From NCBI GenBank assembly GCA_963775275.1, contig CAVZII010000005.1:1798001-1862000 (forward strand): a stretch of 64,000 nt of DNA, written 5' to 3'. This document shows, one piece after another, positions 1-7,782 of the stretch. The notes beneath the pieces are model-generated. The model saw only the letters and a list, made by a program, of their open reading frames with translations. It was not told where the DNA came from and did no database searches. Position 1 is the first letter of the stretch, and every line of letters starts with the position of its first letter. Made by a program: the position numbers and the translations under genes. The DNA comes from JANWHQ01 sp963775275 (GTDB taxonomy: Bacteria; Pseudomonadota; Alphaproteobacteria; Caulobacterales; Caulobacteraceae).

Positions 1-99
1 AGTGAGGGCGAGGGCGCCCCGGATCTGCCGGGCTGGGAGGTTCTGGACGAGCGCCGCTACGGCGCCGCCCGGGTCTGGTTCCTCAGGCTCAAAGATTGA
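1..99 (+). CDS. C-terminal end of a probable 16S rRNA methyltransferase (RsmD-like), partial
   Basis: Only the last 32 codons are inside the window. They read in frame 1 and stop at TGA 97-99. The tail contains GWEVLDERRYGAARVWFLR, which resembles the last beta-strands of alphaproteobacterial RsmD, the enzyme that methylates G966 of 16S rRNA (typical ending: yG.a.i.fLR). The catalytic part lies outside the window, so this is a family guess from the tail alone. The gene converges on putA and their ends overlap by 11 bp (89-99). Confidence 0.45.
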   Translation, partial: SEGEGAPDLPGWEVLDERRYGAARVWFLRLKD

Positions 100-3000
100 G
101 CAGAGTCGGATCGCCCCCCTGGGCGGCGATGTTGACGCTGAGCGCCCGCTCCACTGCGTAGCGGATCAGGGCGTTCGGTCCGCCGGCCTTTGGGCCCGTG
201 CCGGAAAGGCCTTCGCCTCCGAACGGCTGCACGCCCACGACCGCCCCGATCATGGAGCGGTTCACATAACAGTTGCCGGCCGGGACCAGCCTGGCCACCT
301 CCTCGGCGAAGGCCTCGATGCGGCTGTGCACGCCCAGCGTCAGGCCATAGCGGGTGGCCGCGAGCGCGCCCGCGACCTCGTCCAGCCGCTCCGGGTCGTA
401 GCGGACCACGTGCAGGATCGGGCCGAACACCTCCTTCTCGAGGAAGCGCGCCGAGGGGATCTCGGCCAGCACCGGGCCGAAGAAGACGCCGTCCTTCAGG
501 CCCGGCCCGGGCCGGACGACGTGCAGCACCTTGGCCTGGAGCTCCAGCCGCTCGAGGTGCTTGCCCAGCGCGGCGCGGGCCTCCTCGTCGATCACCGGCC
601 CCACGTCCGTCGCCGGATCGGCCGGATCGCCCAGGACCAGGGCGTCCATGGCGCCGGCCAGGCCCGCGATCAGGCCCTCGGCCGTGTCGTTCGGCAGGAA
701 CAGCAGGCGCAGCGCCGAGCACCTCTGGCCGGCCGAGCCGAAGGCCGAGACGATCACGTCGTCGATCACCTGCTCGCGCAGGGCGGTGGTGTCGACGAAC
801 ATGCCGTTCAGCCCGCCGGTCTCGGCGATGAAGGGGATGATCGGGCCCGGCCGGGCCGCCAGCGACCGGTTGATCAGGGCCGCGGTGTCCGTGCCGCCGG
901 TGAACGCGACGCCATCGCAGGCGGGATGGGCGACCAGCGCCGCCCCGACGGTCTCGCCACGTCCGGGCAGGAGGGCCAGAATGCGTGGATCGAGCCCTGC
1001 GGCGTGATAGAGCCGCACGGCTTCGGCGGCGACCAGCGGGGTCTGCTCGGCCGGCTTGGCCAGCACCGCATCGCCCGCCGCCAGCGCCGCGGCGATCTGG
1101 CCGGTGAATATGGCCAGCGGGAAGTTCCAGGGGCTGATGCAGACGAAGACGCCGCGGCCGCGCAGCTCCAGTGCGTTGCGCTCGCCCGCGGGCCCGGCCA
1201 GCGGCTCGGGCCCGGCGAACCTCGTCTCGGCCAGGCGCGCATAGTAGCGGCAGAAATCGGCGGCCTCGCGCACCTCGGCCACGGCGTCCGGGAGGGTCTT
1301 GCCGGCCTCGCGCGACAGGATGGCGATCAGCCGTTCGCGGCCGGCTTCCAGCGCGTCGGCCATGGCGCGCAGGACGACCGCGCGCGCGGGCCCGCCGGCC
1401 TGGTCCCAGGCGGGCTGCGCCGCCCGCGCCTGGACGAAAGCAGCGTCGATGTCTGCGGCCGTTGCCTCGCTGACGTGGCCCAGCGCGCGGCGCCGGTCGG
1501 CGGGGCTGTTGACCTCCTGAGCGCCCGCACCCGCCAGGAGCCGGCCGTCGACGACGGGGCCGCAGGTCAGCCGCTCGCGGTCCAGCGCCGCGACAGCGCC
1601 CGCCAGGGTTTTCCGTTCGGCCGCGATGGAGAGGTCCACGCCCAGAGAGTTCTTCCGCTCCGCGCCATAGAGGTCCTGGGGGCGGGAGATGCGCGGATGC
1701 GGTCCGGGCCTTGCCTGCACGGCCTCGACCGGATCGACCACCACCTCCTCGGGCGGCACGCGCTCGTCGAGCAGGGCGTGGACGAAGGAGGTGTTGGCGC
1801 CGTTCTCCAGCAGGCGACGCACCAGATAGGGCAGCAGCTCCTCATGCCCGCCCACCGGGGCGTAGGCCCTCACCGTCACCCCGTCGTAGAGGTCGTCGGC
1901 GGCCCGGTAGAGCGCCTCGCCCATGCCGTGCAGGCGCTGGTGCTCGACCTTGGCCTTGGCCCGCCGCGCCATGCGCTGGGCGGCGGCCAGGGTGTGGGCG
2001 TTGTGGGTCGCGAACTGGGCGTAGAGGTGGGGCGCGGCGTCGATCAGCGCCTTGGCCGCGACCAGGTAGGACAGGTCCGTCGCCGCCTTGGTGGTCCAGA
2101 CGGGATAGTCGGACCGGCCGGCGACCTGGGCGCGCTTGATCTCGGTGTCCCAGTAGGCGCCCTTGACCAGCCGCACCATCAGCCGCCGGCCGCGGCGCCG
2201 GGCGAGGTCGGCCAGGCGCGCGATGACCTCGGGGGCGCGCTTCTGGTAGGCCTGGACGGCGAGGCCCAGGCCACGCCACTCGCCGAGCTCGTCCTCGCCC
2301 GCCAGGGCGTCGAGCAGCTTCAGCGACAGGACCAGGCGGTCGGCCTCCTCCGCGTCGATGGTGAAGTTGATGTCGGCGCGCGCGGCGATGACCGCCAGCC
2401 GCTTCAGCCGCGGATAGAGCTCGGCCCAGACCCGCGCCTCCTGGGTCGCCTCGTATCTGGGCGACAGGGCCGAGAGCTTGACCGAGACGCCGTGGCCGGC
2501 CTCGGGCCCGGCCCCGTCCGAGCGGCGGCCGACCGTCTCGATGGCCCGGGCGTAGGCGCCCTCGTAGCGTTCGGCGTCCGCGGCGGTGCGCGCGCCTTCG
2601 CCCAGCATGTCGAACGAGCAGATGAAGCCCTCGGCCCTGGCGCGGTGCAACGCCGCCTCGATGGTCCGACCCAGCACGAACTGCTCGCCCATGATGCGCA
2701 CGGCCTGGGCGACCGCCGCGCGGATGACCGGTTCGCCGACGCGGCCGGCCACCCGCGTGAGGAAGCTCGGCAGGTCGCGCCGCGCCTCCTCGTCCACGTC
2801 GATCATCCGGCCGGTCAGCATCAGGCCCCAGGTGGAGGCGTTGACGAACAGGCTCTCGGAGCGGCCGAGGTGGCTCGACCAGTCGGCCGAGCCGATCTTC
2901 TCGGCGATCAGCCGGTCGCGCGTCTCCTCGTCGGGCGTTCGCAGCAGCGCCTCGGCCAGGCACATCAGCGCCAGGCCTTCGCGGGTGCCGAGCGAGAACT

Positions 3001-3190
3001 CCTGAAGGAAGCTCTCGACCACGCCCTGGCGGCGCGCGGCGCGCCGGGCTCCGCGCACGAGCGCCTCGGCTTCCGCCCGGACGGCGGCGCGGTCCTCGCT
3101 CGACAGCGGCGCGCGGGCCAGCAGCTCGCGCACGGCCTCGGTCTCGTCGCGATACTTGAGGGCGTCCAGGCCGTCCCAATCCGTGGCCAA
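89..3190 (-). CDS. putA: Bifunctional proline dehydrogenase / L-glutamate-gamma-semialdehyde dehydrogenase PutA
   Basis: PutA oxidises proline to glutamate in two steps: an FAD-dependent proline dehydrogenase, then an NAD-dependent aldehyde dehydrogenase. The N-terminal half has the proline dehydrogenase barrel signatures VRLVKGAYWDTEIKRAQ and ENGANTSFVH. The C-terminal half has the aldehyde dehydrogenase motifs AETGGLN (general-base Glu) and GQRCSA, with the catalytic Cys about 825 residues in. The length (1033 residues) fits the PutA type without an N-terminal ribbon-helix-helix DNA-binding domain. I chose the TTG at 3190-3188 because GGGAGAAGG ends 4 nt before it, putting GGAG about 8 nt away. 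An in-frame ATG at 3205 gives 1038 residues but has no ribosome-binding site and lies in the loop of a palindrome. The 3' end overlaps the convergent rsmD-like gene. Confidence 0.95.
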   Translation of the reverse strand: MATDWDGLDALKYRDETEAVRELLARAPLSSEDRAAVRAEAEALVRGARRAARRQGVVESFLQEFSLGTREGLALMCLAEALLRTPDEETRDRLIAEKIGSADWSSHLGRSESLFVNASTWGLMLTGRMIDVDEEARRDLPSFLTRVAGRVGEPVIRAAVAQAVRIMGEQFVLGRTIEAALHRARAEGFICSFDMLGEGARTAADAERYEGAYARAIETVGRRSDGAGPEAGHGVSVKLSALSPRYEATQEARVWAELYPRLKRLAVIAARADINFTIDAEEADRLVLSLKLLDALAGEDELGEWRGLGLAVQAYQKRAPEVIARLADLARRRGRRLMVRLVKGAYWDTEIKRAQVAGRSDYPVWTTKAATDLSYLVAAKALIDAAPHLYAQFATHNAHTLAAAQRMARRAKAKVEHQRLHGMGEALYRAADDLYDGVTVRAYAPVGGHEELLPYLVRRLLENGANTSFVHALLDERVPPEEVVVDPVEAVQARPGPHPRISRPQDLYGAERKNSLGVDLSIAAERKTLAGAVAALDRERLTCGPVVDGRLLAGAGAQEVNSPADRRRALGHVSEATAADIDAAFVQARAAQPAWDQAGGPARAVVLRAMADALEAGRERLIAILSREAGKTLPDAVAEVREAADFCRYYARLAETRFAGPEPLAGPAGERNALELRGRGVFVCISPWNFPLAIFTGQIAAALAAGDAVLAKPAEQTPLVAAEAVRLYHAAGLDPRILALLPGRGETVGAALVAHPACDGVAFTGGTDTAALINRSLAARPGPIIPFIAETGGLNGMFVDTTALREQVIDDVIVSAFGSAGQRCSALRLLFLPNDTAEGLIAGLAGAMDALVLGDPADPATDVGPVIDEEARAALGKHLERLELQAKVLHVVRPGPGLKDGVFFGPVLAEIPSARFLEKEVFGPILHVVRYDPERLDEVAGALAATRYGLTLGVHSRIEAFAEEVARLVPAGNCYVNRSMIGAVVGVQPFGGEGLSGTGPKAGGPNALIRYAVERALSVNIAAQGGDPTLLNL

Positions 3191-3194
3191 ATTA

Positions 3195-3324
3195 CCTTCT
3201 CCCATAGGGAGAAGGAGGGGCCCAGCTCGAAGAGCTGGGAGGATGAGGGGTTAGGACGAAGGGGCGGAACCCCTCACCTTCCCATTGCTGCGCAATGGGC
3301 CCCTTCCTCTCCCCGAGGGAGAGG
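3195..3324. repeat. Composite intergenic palindromic repeat upstream of putA
   Basis: Almost the whole gap between putA and the lyase gene is built from nested inverted repeats. They are CCTTCTCCC-ATA-GGGAGAAGG (3195-3215), CCCAGCTC-GAA-GAGCTGGG (3221-3239), GAGGGGTT paired with AACCCCTC (about 3245-3275), CCCATTGC-TGC-GCAATGGG (3281-3299) and CCTCTCCC-CGA-GGGAGAGG (3306-3324). Short perfect arms with 3-nt loops and purine-rich strands look like a mobile REP/BIME-type element. On the minus strand the purine arm of the first hairpin serves as the putA ribosome-binding site. The element ends 8 bp from the lyase stop codon. Confidence 0.8.
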
Positions 3325-3331
3325 AGAGGGA

Positions 3332-4258
3332 TCACGCGGCCTCGCCGGAGCGGGCGCGGGGCCTGGGGAAGCCGCCGGCCCGCGCAAGCGCCGAGGTCGG
3401 GGCGCGGCCGAGCTTACCCGAGATCCACCGGCCGGCCGCGATCAGCGCGTCCAGGTCCAGGCCGGTGTCGAAGCCGGCGCGCTGGAGCATGTAGACCAGA
3501 TCCTCGGTGGCGATGTTGCCGGTGGCGGCCGGGGCGAAGGGGCAGCCGCCGATGCCGCCGCAGCTGGAATCCAGCACGTCCGCGCCGGCGTCGAGCGCGG
3601 CGGCGGCGTTGGCGAGGCCGGTGCCCCGGGTGTCGTGAAAGTGCAGGCGCAGCCTGGCGTCCGGCGCCGCGTCGCGGGCGGCGGCCATGCGCTCGCGTAC
3701 GGTCCAGGGGTCCGCCACCCCGATGGTGTCCGCGAGCGCGATCTCGCCGATGCCGGCGCGTGCGCCCTCGCGGACGATCTCGGCCACGCGCTCGGGGGCG
3801 ACCTCGCCCTCGAAGGGGCAGCCGAAAGCCACCGAGACCGTCAGGCTCAAGGGCGGGCCGCCGTTCGCCTTCTGGTCGGCCGCGATGGCGTGCATCGTCT
3901 CGACCTGCTGGGCGCTCGTCGAGCCCTGGTTCCTGAGGCCGAAGCCGTCGGTGGCGCAGACCACGACATTGGCCTCGTCGCAGCTGGTGGCCTCGAGCCG
4001 CTCCCAGCCCCTGAGGTTCAGCACCAGGCCGATGCGCGAGCGGCCGTGCGCATGCGGCAGGGCGGCCATGATCTGTTCGGCCCCGGCCATCTGGGGCACG
4101 CGGACGGGATGGACGAAGGACACCGCCTCGATCCGGCGCGCCCCGCACGCCTCGAGCCGACGGATGAACTCCAGCCGCTCCTCGACCGACAGGACCACGG
4201 CCTCGTTCTGCAGACCGTCCCTCGGGCCGACCTCGACGATCTCGATCTTGCGCGTCAC
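3332..4258 (-). CDS. mvaB: Hydroxymethylglutaryl-CoA lyase
   Basis: This enzyme cleaves HMG-CoA to acetyl-CoA and acetoacetate, the last step of leucine breakdown. The protein (308 residues) has the DRE-TIM metallolyase signatures. GPRDGLQNE at about residues 9-17 carries the catalytic Arg and the metal-binding Asp, HFHDTRGTG gives the metal-binding histidine region, and GGIGGCPFAPAATGN holds the active-site Cys. The start is GTG 4258-4256; its GTGA overlaps the stop of the upstream glycosyltransferase gene by 4 bp, suggesting translational coupling. No other leucine-degradation gene (liuABCD) is adjacent, so the pathway assignment rests on the family. The symbol follows general usage for the lyase. 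Confidence 0.9.
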   Translation of the reverse strand: MTRKIEIVEVGPRDGLQNEAVVLSVEERLEFIRRLEACGARRIEAVSFVHPVRVPQMAGAEQIMAALPHAHGRSRIGLVLNLRGWERLEATSCDEANVVVCATDGFGLRNQGSTSAQQVETMHAIAADQKANGGPPLSLTVSVAFGCPFEGEVAPERVAEIVREGARAGIGEIALADTIGVADPWTVRERMAAARDAAPDARLRLHFHDTRGTGLANAAAALDAGADVLDSSCGGIGGCPFAPAATGNIATEDLVYMLQRAGFDTGLDLDALIAAGRWISGKLGRAPTSALARAGGFPRPRARSGEAA

Positions 4259-5940
4259 GGCGGCGTTGAGTCCTCCAACGACCGATATAGGAGCAGATCG
4301 ACCGTCTTGCCCTTGGAATAGTCCAGTCCCTGGACCTCCCCCGCCGGAATCGCGCGGGCGTCGTCGGTTTTCAGGGCGGCCAGGAAGGCGGCGTTCTCGC
4401 GCGCCTCCACCAGAGCCGGGCGCCCGTCGGCGATGGCGTCGGCCGCCGTCTGGGCGTCGCCGAGCTCGGTGCGGGTGCCCAGGAGGAAGACCAGGCTCGG
4501 CTCCGCGTAGCCGGCGACGGCGACCGGCCCGGGTGTGATTCCGTTGCGCGGATCCAGGCCTGCGCGCCGGACCGCGCCCGCCGCCCGCTGCGACACCCAC
4601 AGGGGTTCCAGAGTCGGCGCAAGGCCGGCCGCCAGGGCGTCGTGGCCGACGACGCCGAGCCCGATCGCCGCCAGCAGCGCCTGAGCGGCCCGGCGGTGGA
4701 ACAGGACCAGCCCGCCGGCCAGGGCCGCGCCGGCGAGCGGGACGGCGGCCGCGATCGCCCAGCCGAGGCTCGCGCCGGAGCCGTAGCGAAGGGCCAGAAC
4801 CAGGCCGGCGGCCGCCAGGAGCAGGCCGGTCACAGCGCCCAGGACCGCGCCGGAGATACGGCTGATCCGCCCGATCGGGCGCTCGAGCGCCGCGGCCATC
4901 AGCCAGGCCAGGGCGCCGTAGAGGGGCAGGGTGTAGTGCGGCAGCTTGGTGGGGGTCAGCTCGAACACGATCCACGAGGGAACGAGCCAGCAAAGGGCGA
5001 AGCGGATCATGGGCTCGGCGCGGGCCTTCCAGCCGAGGACGAGCCCGGCGGGCAGAAGGATCGTGGCCGGGAAGATCAGCAGCGGCGCCAGCAGGGCGTG
5101 CAGTCCCGGCAGGGCGCCGTGGCTCTCCTGACCGGCGCCCAGCTTGGAGACCATGTCGCCCATGATCGCGCCGGTCCAGAAGGCGCCGTCGGTGGTCACG
5201 GTCACCGCCATCGCCCAGGGACCGACGAGCAAGAGCACCAATGCGATCCCCCACCCCCAGCCGAGGGACTTGAGCCAGGGCGCGCGCCGGTCCCAGATCC
5301 AGAGCGCCGCGCCCGCGAGGAGGGCGACCATCGGCCCGATCGGGCCCTTGATCAGGATCGACAGGGCGAGGCCCAGCCAGAACAGGGTCTTGGTCCCCGT
5401 CCGGGCCACCGCCTCGCCGCGGCTCGCGGCGTAGATGCGGGCGAAGGCGGCCATCATCACGGTGACGCAGCCGCAGAGCGCCGCATCGGTCTTGGCGATG
5501 AAGGCCTCGGTGGAGAGCAGGAGCGTCGCGCCGAGGATGGCGCCGGCCAGGGCGCCGCCGCGCGGCCCGAGGAACGCCGCCGCGCCCCAGGCGCAGGCCG
5601 CCGCCGCGGCCATGGCGCCGAGCAGAGAGGGGATCCGCCAGGCCCAGATCCGCCGGTCCACCACCTGGGAGGTCGCCGTGACAGCGACGGCCTGCAGCCA
5701 GTGGATGCCCACCGGCTTCTTGTAGCGGGGCTCCTCCTGGAACCGGATCGAAACCGGGTCGCGGCTCTCGATCATCTGGGCCGTGGCCTGGGCGAAGCGC
5801 GCCTCGTCCCGGTCCAGAACCGGCATGGCGATCAGGCCGGGAAGGCCCGCGGCCAGCGCCACCAGGGCGGCGAACAGAGGCCCGCGCCAGCCGCCGCCGA
5901 GCCAGGAGCCGAGCCAATGGTGGAGGCGGGAATCGGCCAT
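4255..5940 (-). CDS. ArnT/PMT-family (GT39/GT83) membrane glycosyltransferase
   Basis: A 561-residue integral membrane protein. The N-terminus has one helix followed by the periplasmic-loop signature LDRDEARFAQATAQM and then QEEPRYKKPVGIHWLQ. In ArnT and protein mannosyltransferases this loop carries the catalytic acidic residue and binds the polyprenyl-phosphate sugar donor. At least ten hydrophobic helices follow, and the C-terminal soluble tail is short. The family transfers sugars from lipid carriers to lipid A, proteins or other envelope acceptors; the substrate here cannot be read. The gene sits 48 bp after xerC on the same strand and overlaps the lyase gene by 4 bp. The coupling looks positional rather than functional. 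Confidence 0.85.
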   Translation of the reverse strand: MADSRLHHWLGSWLGGGWRGPLFAALVALAAGLPGLIAMPVLDRDEARFAQATAQMIESRDPVSIRFQEEPRYKKPVGIHWLQAVAVTATSQVVDRRIWAWRIPSLLGAMAAAAACAWGAAAFLGPRGGALAGAILGATLLLSTEAFIAKTDAALCGCVTVMMAAFARIYAASRGEAVARTGTKTLFWLGLALSILIKGPIGPMVALLAGAALWIWDRRAPWLKSLGWGWGIALVLLLVGPWAMAVTVTTDGAFWTGAIMGDMVSKLGAGQESHGALPGLHALLAPLLIFPATILLPAGLVLGWKARAEPMIRFALCWLVPSWIVFELTPTKLPHYTLPLYGALAWLMAAALERPIGRISRISGAVLGAVTGLLLAAAGLVLALRYGSGASLGWAIAAAVPLAGAALAGGLVLFHRRAAQALLAAIGLGVVGHDALAAGLAPTLEPLWVSQRAAGAVRRAGLDPRNGITPGPVAVAGYAEPSLVFLLGTRTELGDAQTAADAIADGRPALVEARENAAFLAALKTDDARAIPAGEVQGLDYSKGKTVDLLLYRSLEDSTPP

Positions 5941-5988
5941 CGCGGCTTGATAACACGTGAAAGCGCGGCCTTCGCGTCCAGGGGCCGC

Positions 5989-6927
5989 TCAAGCTCTCGG
6001 ATGGGCCTTTGAATAGGCCGCGAGCAGGCTGGCGGCGTCGACGCCCGTGTAGCGCTGGGTGGTGGAAAGCGAGGCGTGGCCCAGAAGCTCCTGGATCGAG
6101 CGCAGATCCGCGCCGGCGCCCAGAAGGTGTGTGGCGAAGGAGTGGCGAAGGGCGTGCGGCGTGGCGCTGGAGGGCAGGCCGAGGCGCCCGCGCAGGCGCT
6201 GCATCAGCGCCTGGGCGTGGCGGGGGCTGAAGGGGCCGCCCCGCCGGGCGCGGAAGATGGGCTCGGCGGGCTCGAGCGCGAAGGGCAGCTCCGCCGCGTA
6301 GGCGTTCACCGCCTCGGCTACCTGGGGCAGCACCGGCGCGAGGCGGGTCTTGGATCCCTTGCCGAGCACCCGCAGCGAGACGCCCAGCGGGATGTCGCCG
6401 GCAGTCAGCGACAAGGCTTCGGAGATGCGAAGGCCGCAGCCGTACAGCAGCGTCAGCAGGGCCGCGTCCCGCGCCGCCTCCCAGGGCTCCAGGTCCGGAT
6501 CCAGCTCGGCCTCGCCGATCAGTCCCCTGGCCTGGTCCTCGCTCACCGGGCGGGGGATCGACGGCTTGACCCTTGGGCCGCGCACCAGCTCGAGCGCGGG
6601 GCAGGGAACGCCGCAGCGGCGGTCCAGATAGCGGTGGAAGCTGCGGATCGCCGACAGCGCTTGCGAGATCGACCTTGGCGACAGAGGCCTCGGGCCCTGG
6701 CGGCGGAACGCCAGGAAGGCGCGAACGTCCGACGCGTCGATCGTCCCGAGGTCCGCCAGCGTCAGGGTCTCGCCGCGATGCCGCTCGAGGAAGTCGAGGT
6801 AGCGGCGAACCGCGTCGCCGTAGGCCTCGAGCGTCCGCGGGGACGAGCGCCGCTCGTCGCGCAGGTAGTGCAGGAACGCCAGCAGCGCGTCCCTGGCCGA
6901 CGAGGTCCGGGTCAGAGCACCGGCCAT
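5989..6927 (-). CDS. xerC: Tyrosine recombinase XerC
   Basis: This 312-residue site-specific recombinase acts with XerD at dif to resolve chromosome dimers. It has an N-terminal SAM-like core-binding domain (residues about 10-95) and a C-terminal catalytic domain. All catalytic residues are visible: Arg in GCGLRISEAL, Lys in GKGSKTR, His and Arg in HALRHSFATHLL, His in LGHASLSTTQRYT, and the nucleophile Tyr293. The start ATG 6927-6925 overlaps the end of the DUF484 gene by 16 bp; a DUF484-xerC pair is a conserved arrangement in proteobacteria. Assignment to XerC rather than XerD rests on that neighbour. Confidence 0.92.
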   Translation of the reverse strand: MAGALTRTSSARDALLAFLHYLRDERRSSPRTLEAYGDAVRRYLDFLERHRGETLTLADLGTIDASDVRAFLAFRRQGPRPLSPRSISQALSAIRSFHRYLDRRCGVPCPALELVRGPRVKPSIPRPVSEDQARGLIGEAELDPDLEPWEAARDAALLTLLYGCGLRISEALSLTAGDIPLGVSLRVLGKGSKTRLAPVLPQVAEAVNAYAAELPFALEPAEPIFRARRGGPFSPRHAQALMQRLRGRLGLPSSATPHALRHSFATHLLGAGADLRSIQELLGHASLSTTQRYTGVDAASLLAAYSKAHPRA

Positions 6928-7610
6928 CGCTCGGCTGTCCGCTCGACCACGCGGGCGATGAAGGCCACGAGCTCGCAGCCCATCTCCTCGGTGAAGCCGT
7001 TGAGGTCCGGCGAGCCGAAGGCGAGCACGCCCTGCCGCGCCGGCGACCAGAGCGCCAGGCGGACCATGGCCAGGCTCGACACGTGCTCGGCGGCCTCGCC
7101 GAACATGGCCTCGGCGTAGAGCGGGGCGCCCATGCGGTTCAGGCCCTCGGGGCCCAGCAGGGCGTCGGTCATGCCTTCGGGCAGGGTGCGCCAGCCGGCC
7201 GGCGTGCGGCCCGGCGCCTCCAGCGCGACCGCCCCGGCGCACAGGCCGAACCTCAGCCGCGCGGTCTCGTCGATGCGCCGGGCGAGGTCGGCGTGATTGC
7301 GCGCCTCCAGGATGTCGATCACCGCCGCGTGGGTCTGGGCCTGGGCGGCGAAGTTGGCGCGGGCGATGGCCTCCAGCTCGCGCCGCGCGGCGACGTCCGG
7401 CGCATGGGCGAGCGCGCGCCGGGCGAGCGCGGGCGGAATGAAATCCACCACATTGGCCGCGTGCAGCCTCAGCCCGAGCTCGGCCAGAAGCTCGGCGTCC
7501 TCGCGGATCACGCCCGGATCCGCCTTGAGGAAGTCCCTCACCTGCGGCCATGCCAGCGCCGCGTCCGAGTCCGTGAGGGCCTGGTTGCGGCCCATGTCCT
7601 TGATCCCCAT
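6912..7610 (-). CDS. DUF484 family protein
   Basis: A 232-residue soluble protein. The N-terminal part has the DUF484 pattern in which a short helix (QVRDFLKADPGVIREDAELL) precedes a GAF-like alpha/beta domain of about 150 residues. No catalytic motif is visible and the biochemical role of the family is not known to me. Family members typically lie directly upstream of xerC, and here the two overlap by 16 bp. The gene is divergent from priA with a 172-bp gap, so the operon promoter should be there. Confidence 0.8.
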   Translation of the reverse strand: MGIKDMGRNQALTDSDAALAWPQVRDFLKADPGVIREDAELLAELGLRLHAANVVDFIPPALARRALAHAPDVAARRELEAIARANFAAQAQTHAAVIDILEARNHADLARRIDETARLRFGLCAGAVALEAPGRTPAGWRTLPEGMTDALLGPEGLNRMGAPLYAEAMFGEAAEHVSSLAMVRLALWSPARQGVLAFGSPDLNGFTEEMGCELVAFIARVVERTAERWPVL

Positions 7611-7782
7611 CCCAACCCCTCTGTTCTAGAGGATCGGCCGCCCGATCTCCGATACGGCCGCTGAGCCTTCCTAGAAGCCCCGCAGGGGTTAATGCCGGCT
7701 TGAGGCCGATGCGGAATTCCGCCGCCTGGGCCCCGGGGGCCGCCGACGCGGAGGGCTCTCGACGCTGCCCCAAATCTCGGCG

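Noticed and set aside
2..4321. A 1439-codon open frame on the + strand opposite putA and the HMG-CoA lyase gene
   Set aside because: It is antisense to well-supported genes. Its translation has no known domain and is dominated by Arg, Gly, Ala and Gln, the usual product of third-position GC bias in a 70% GC genome.
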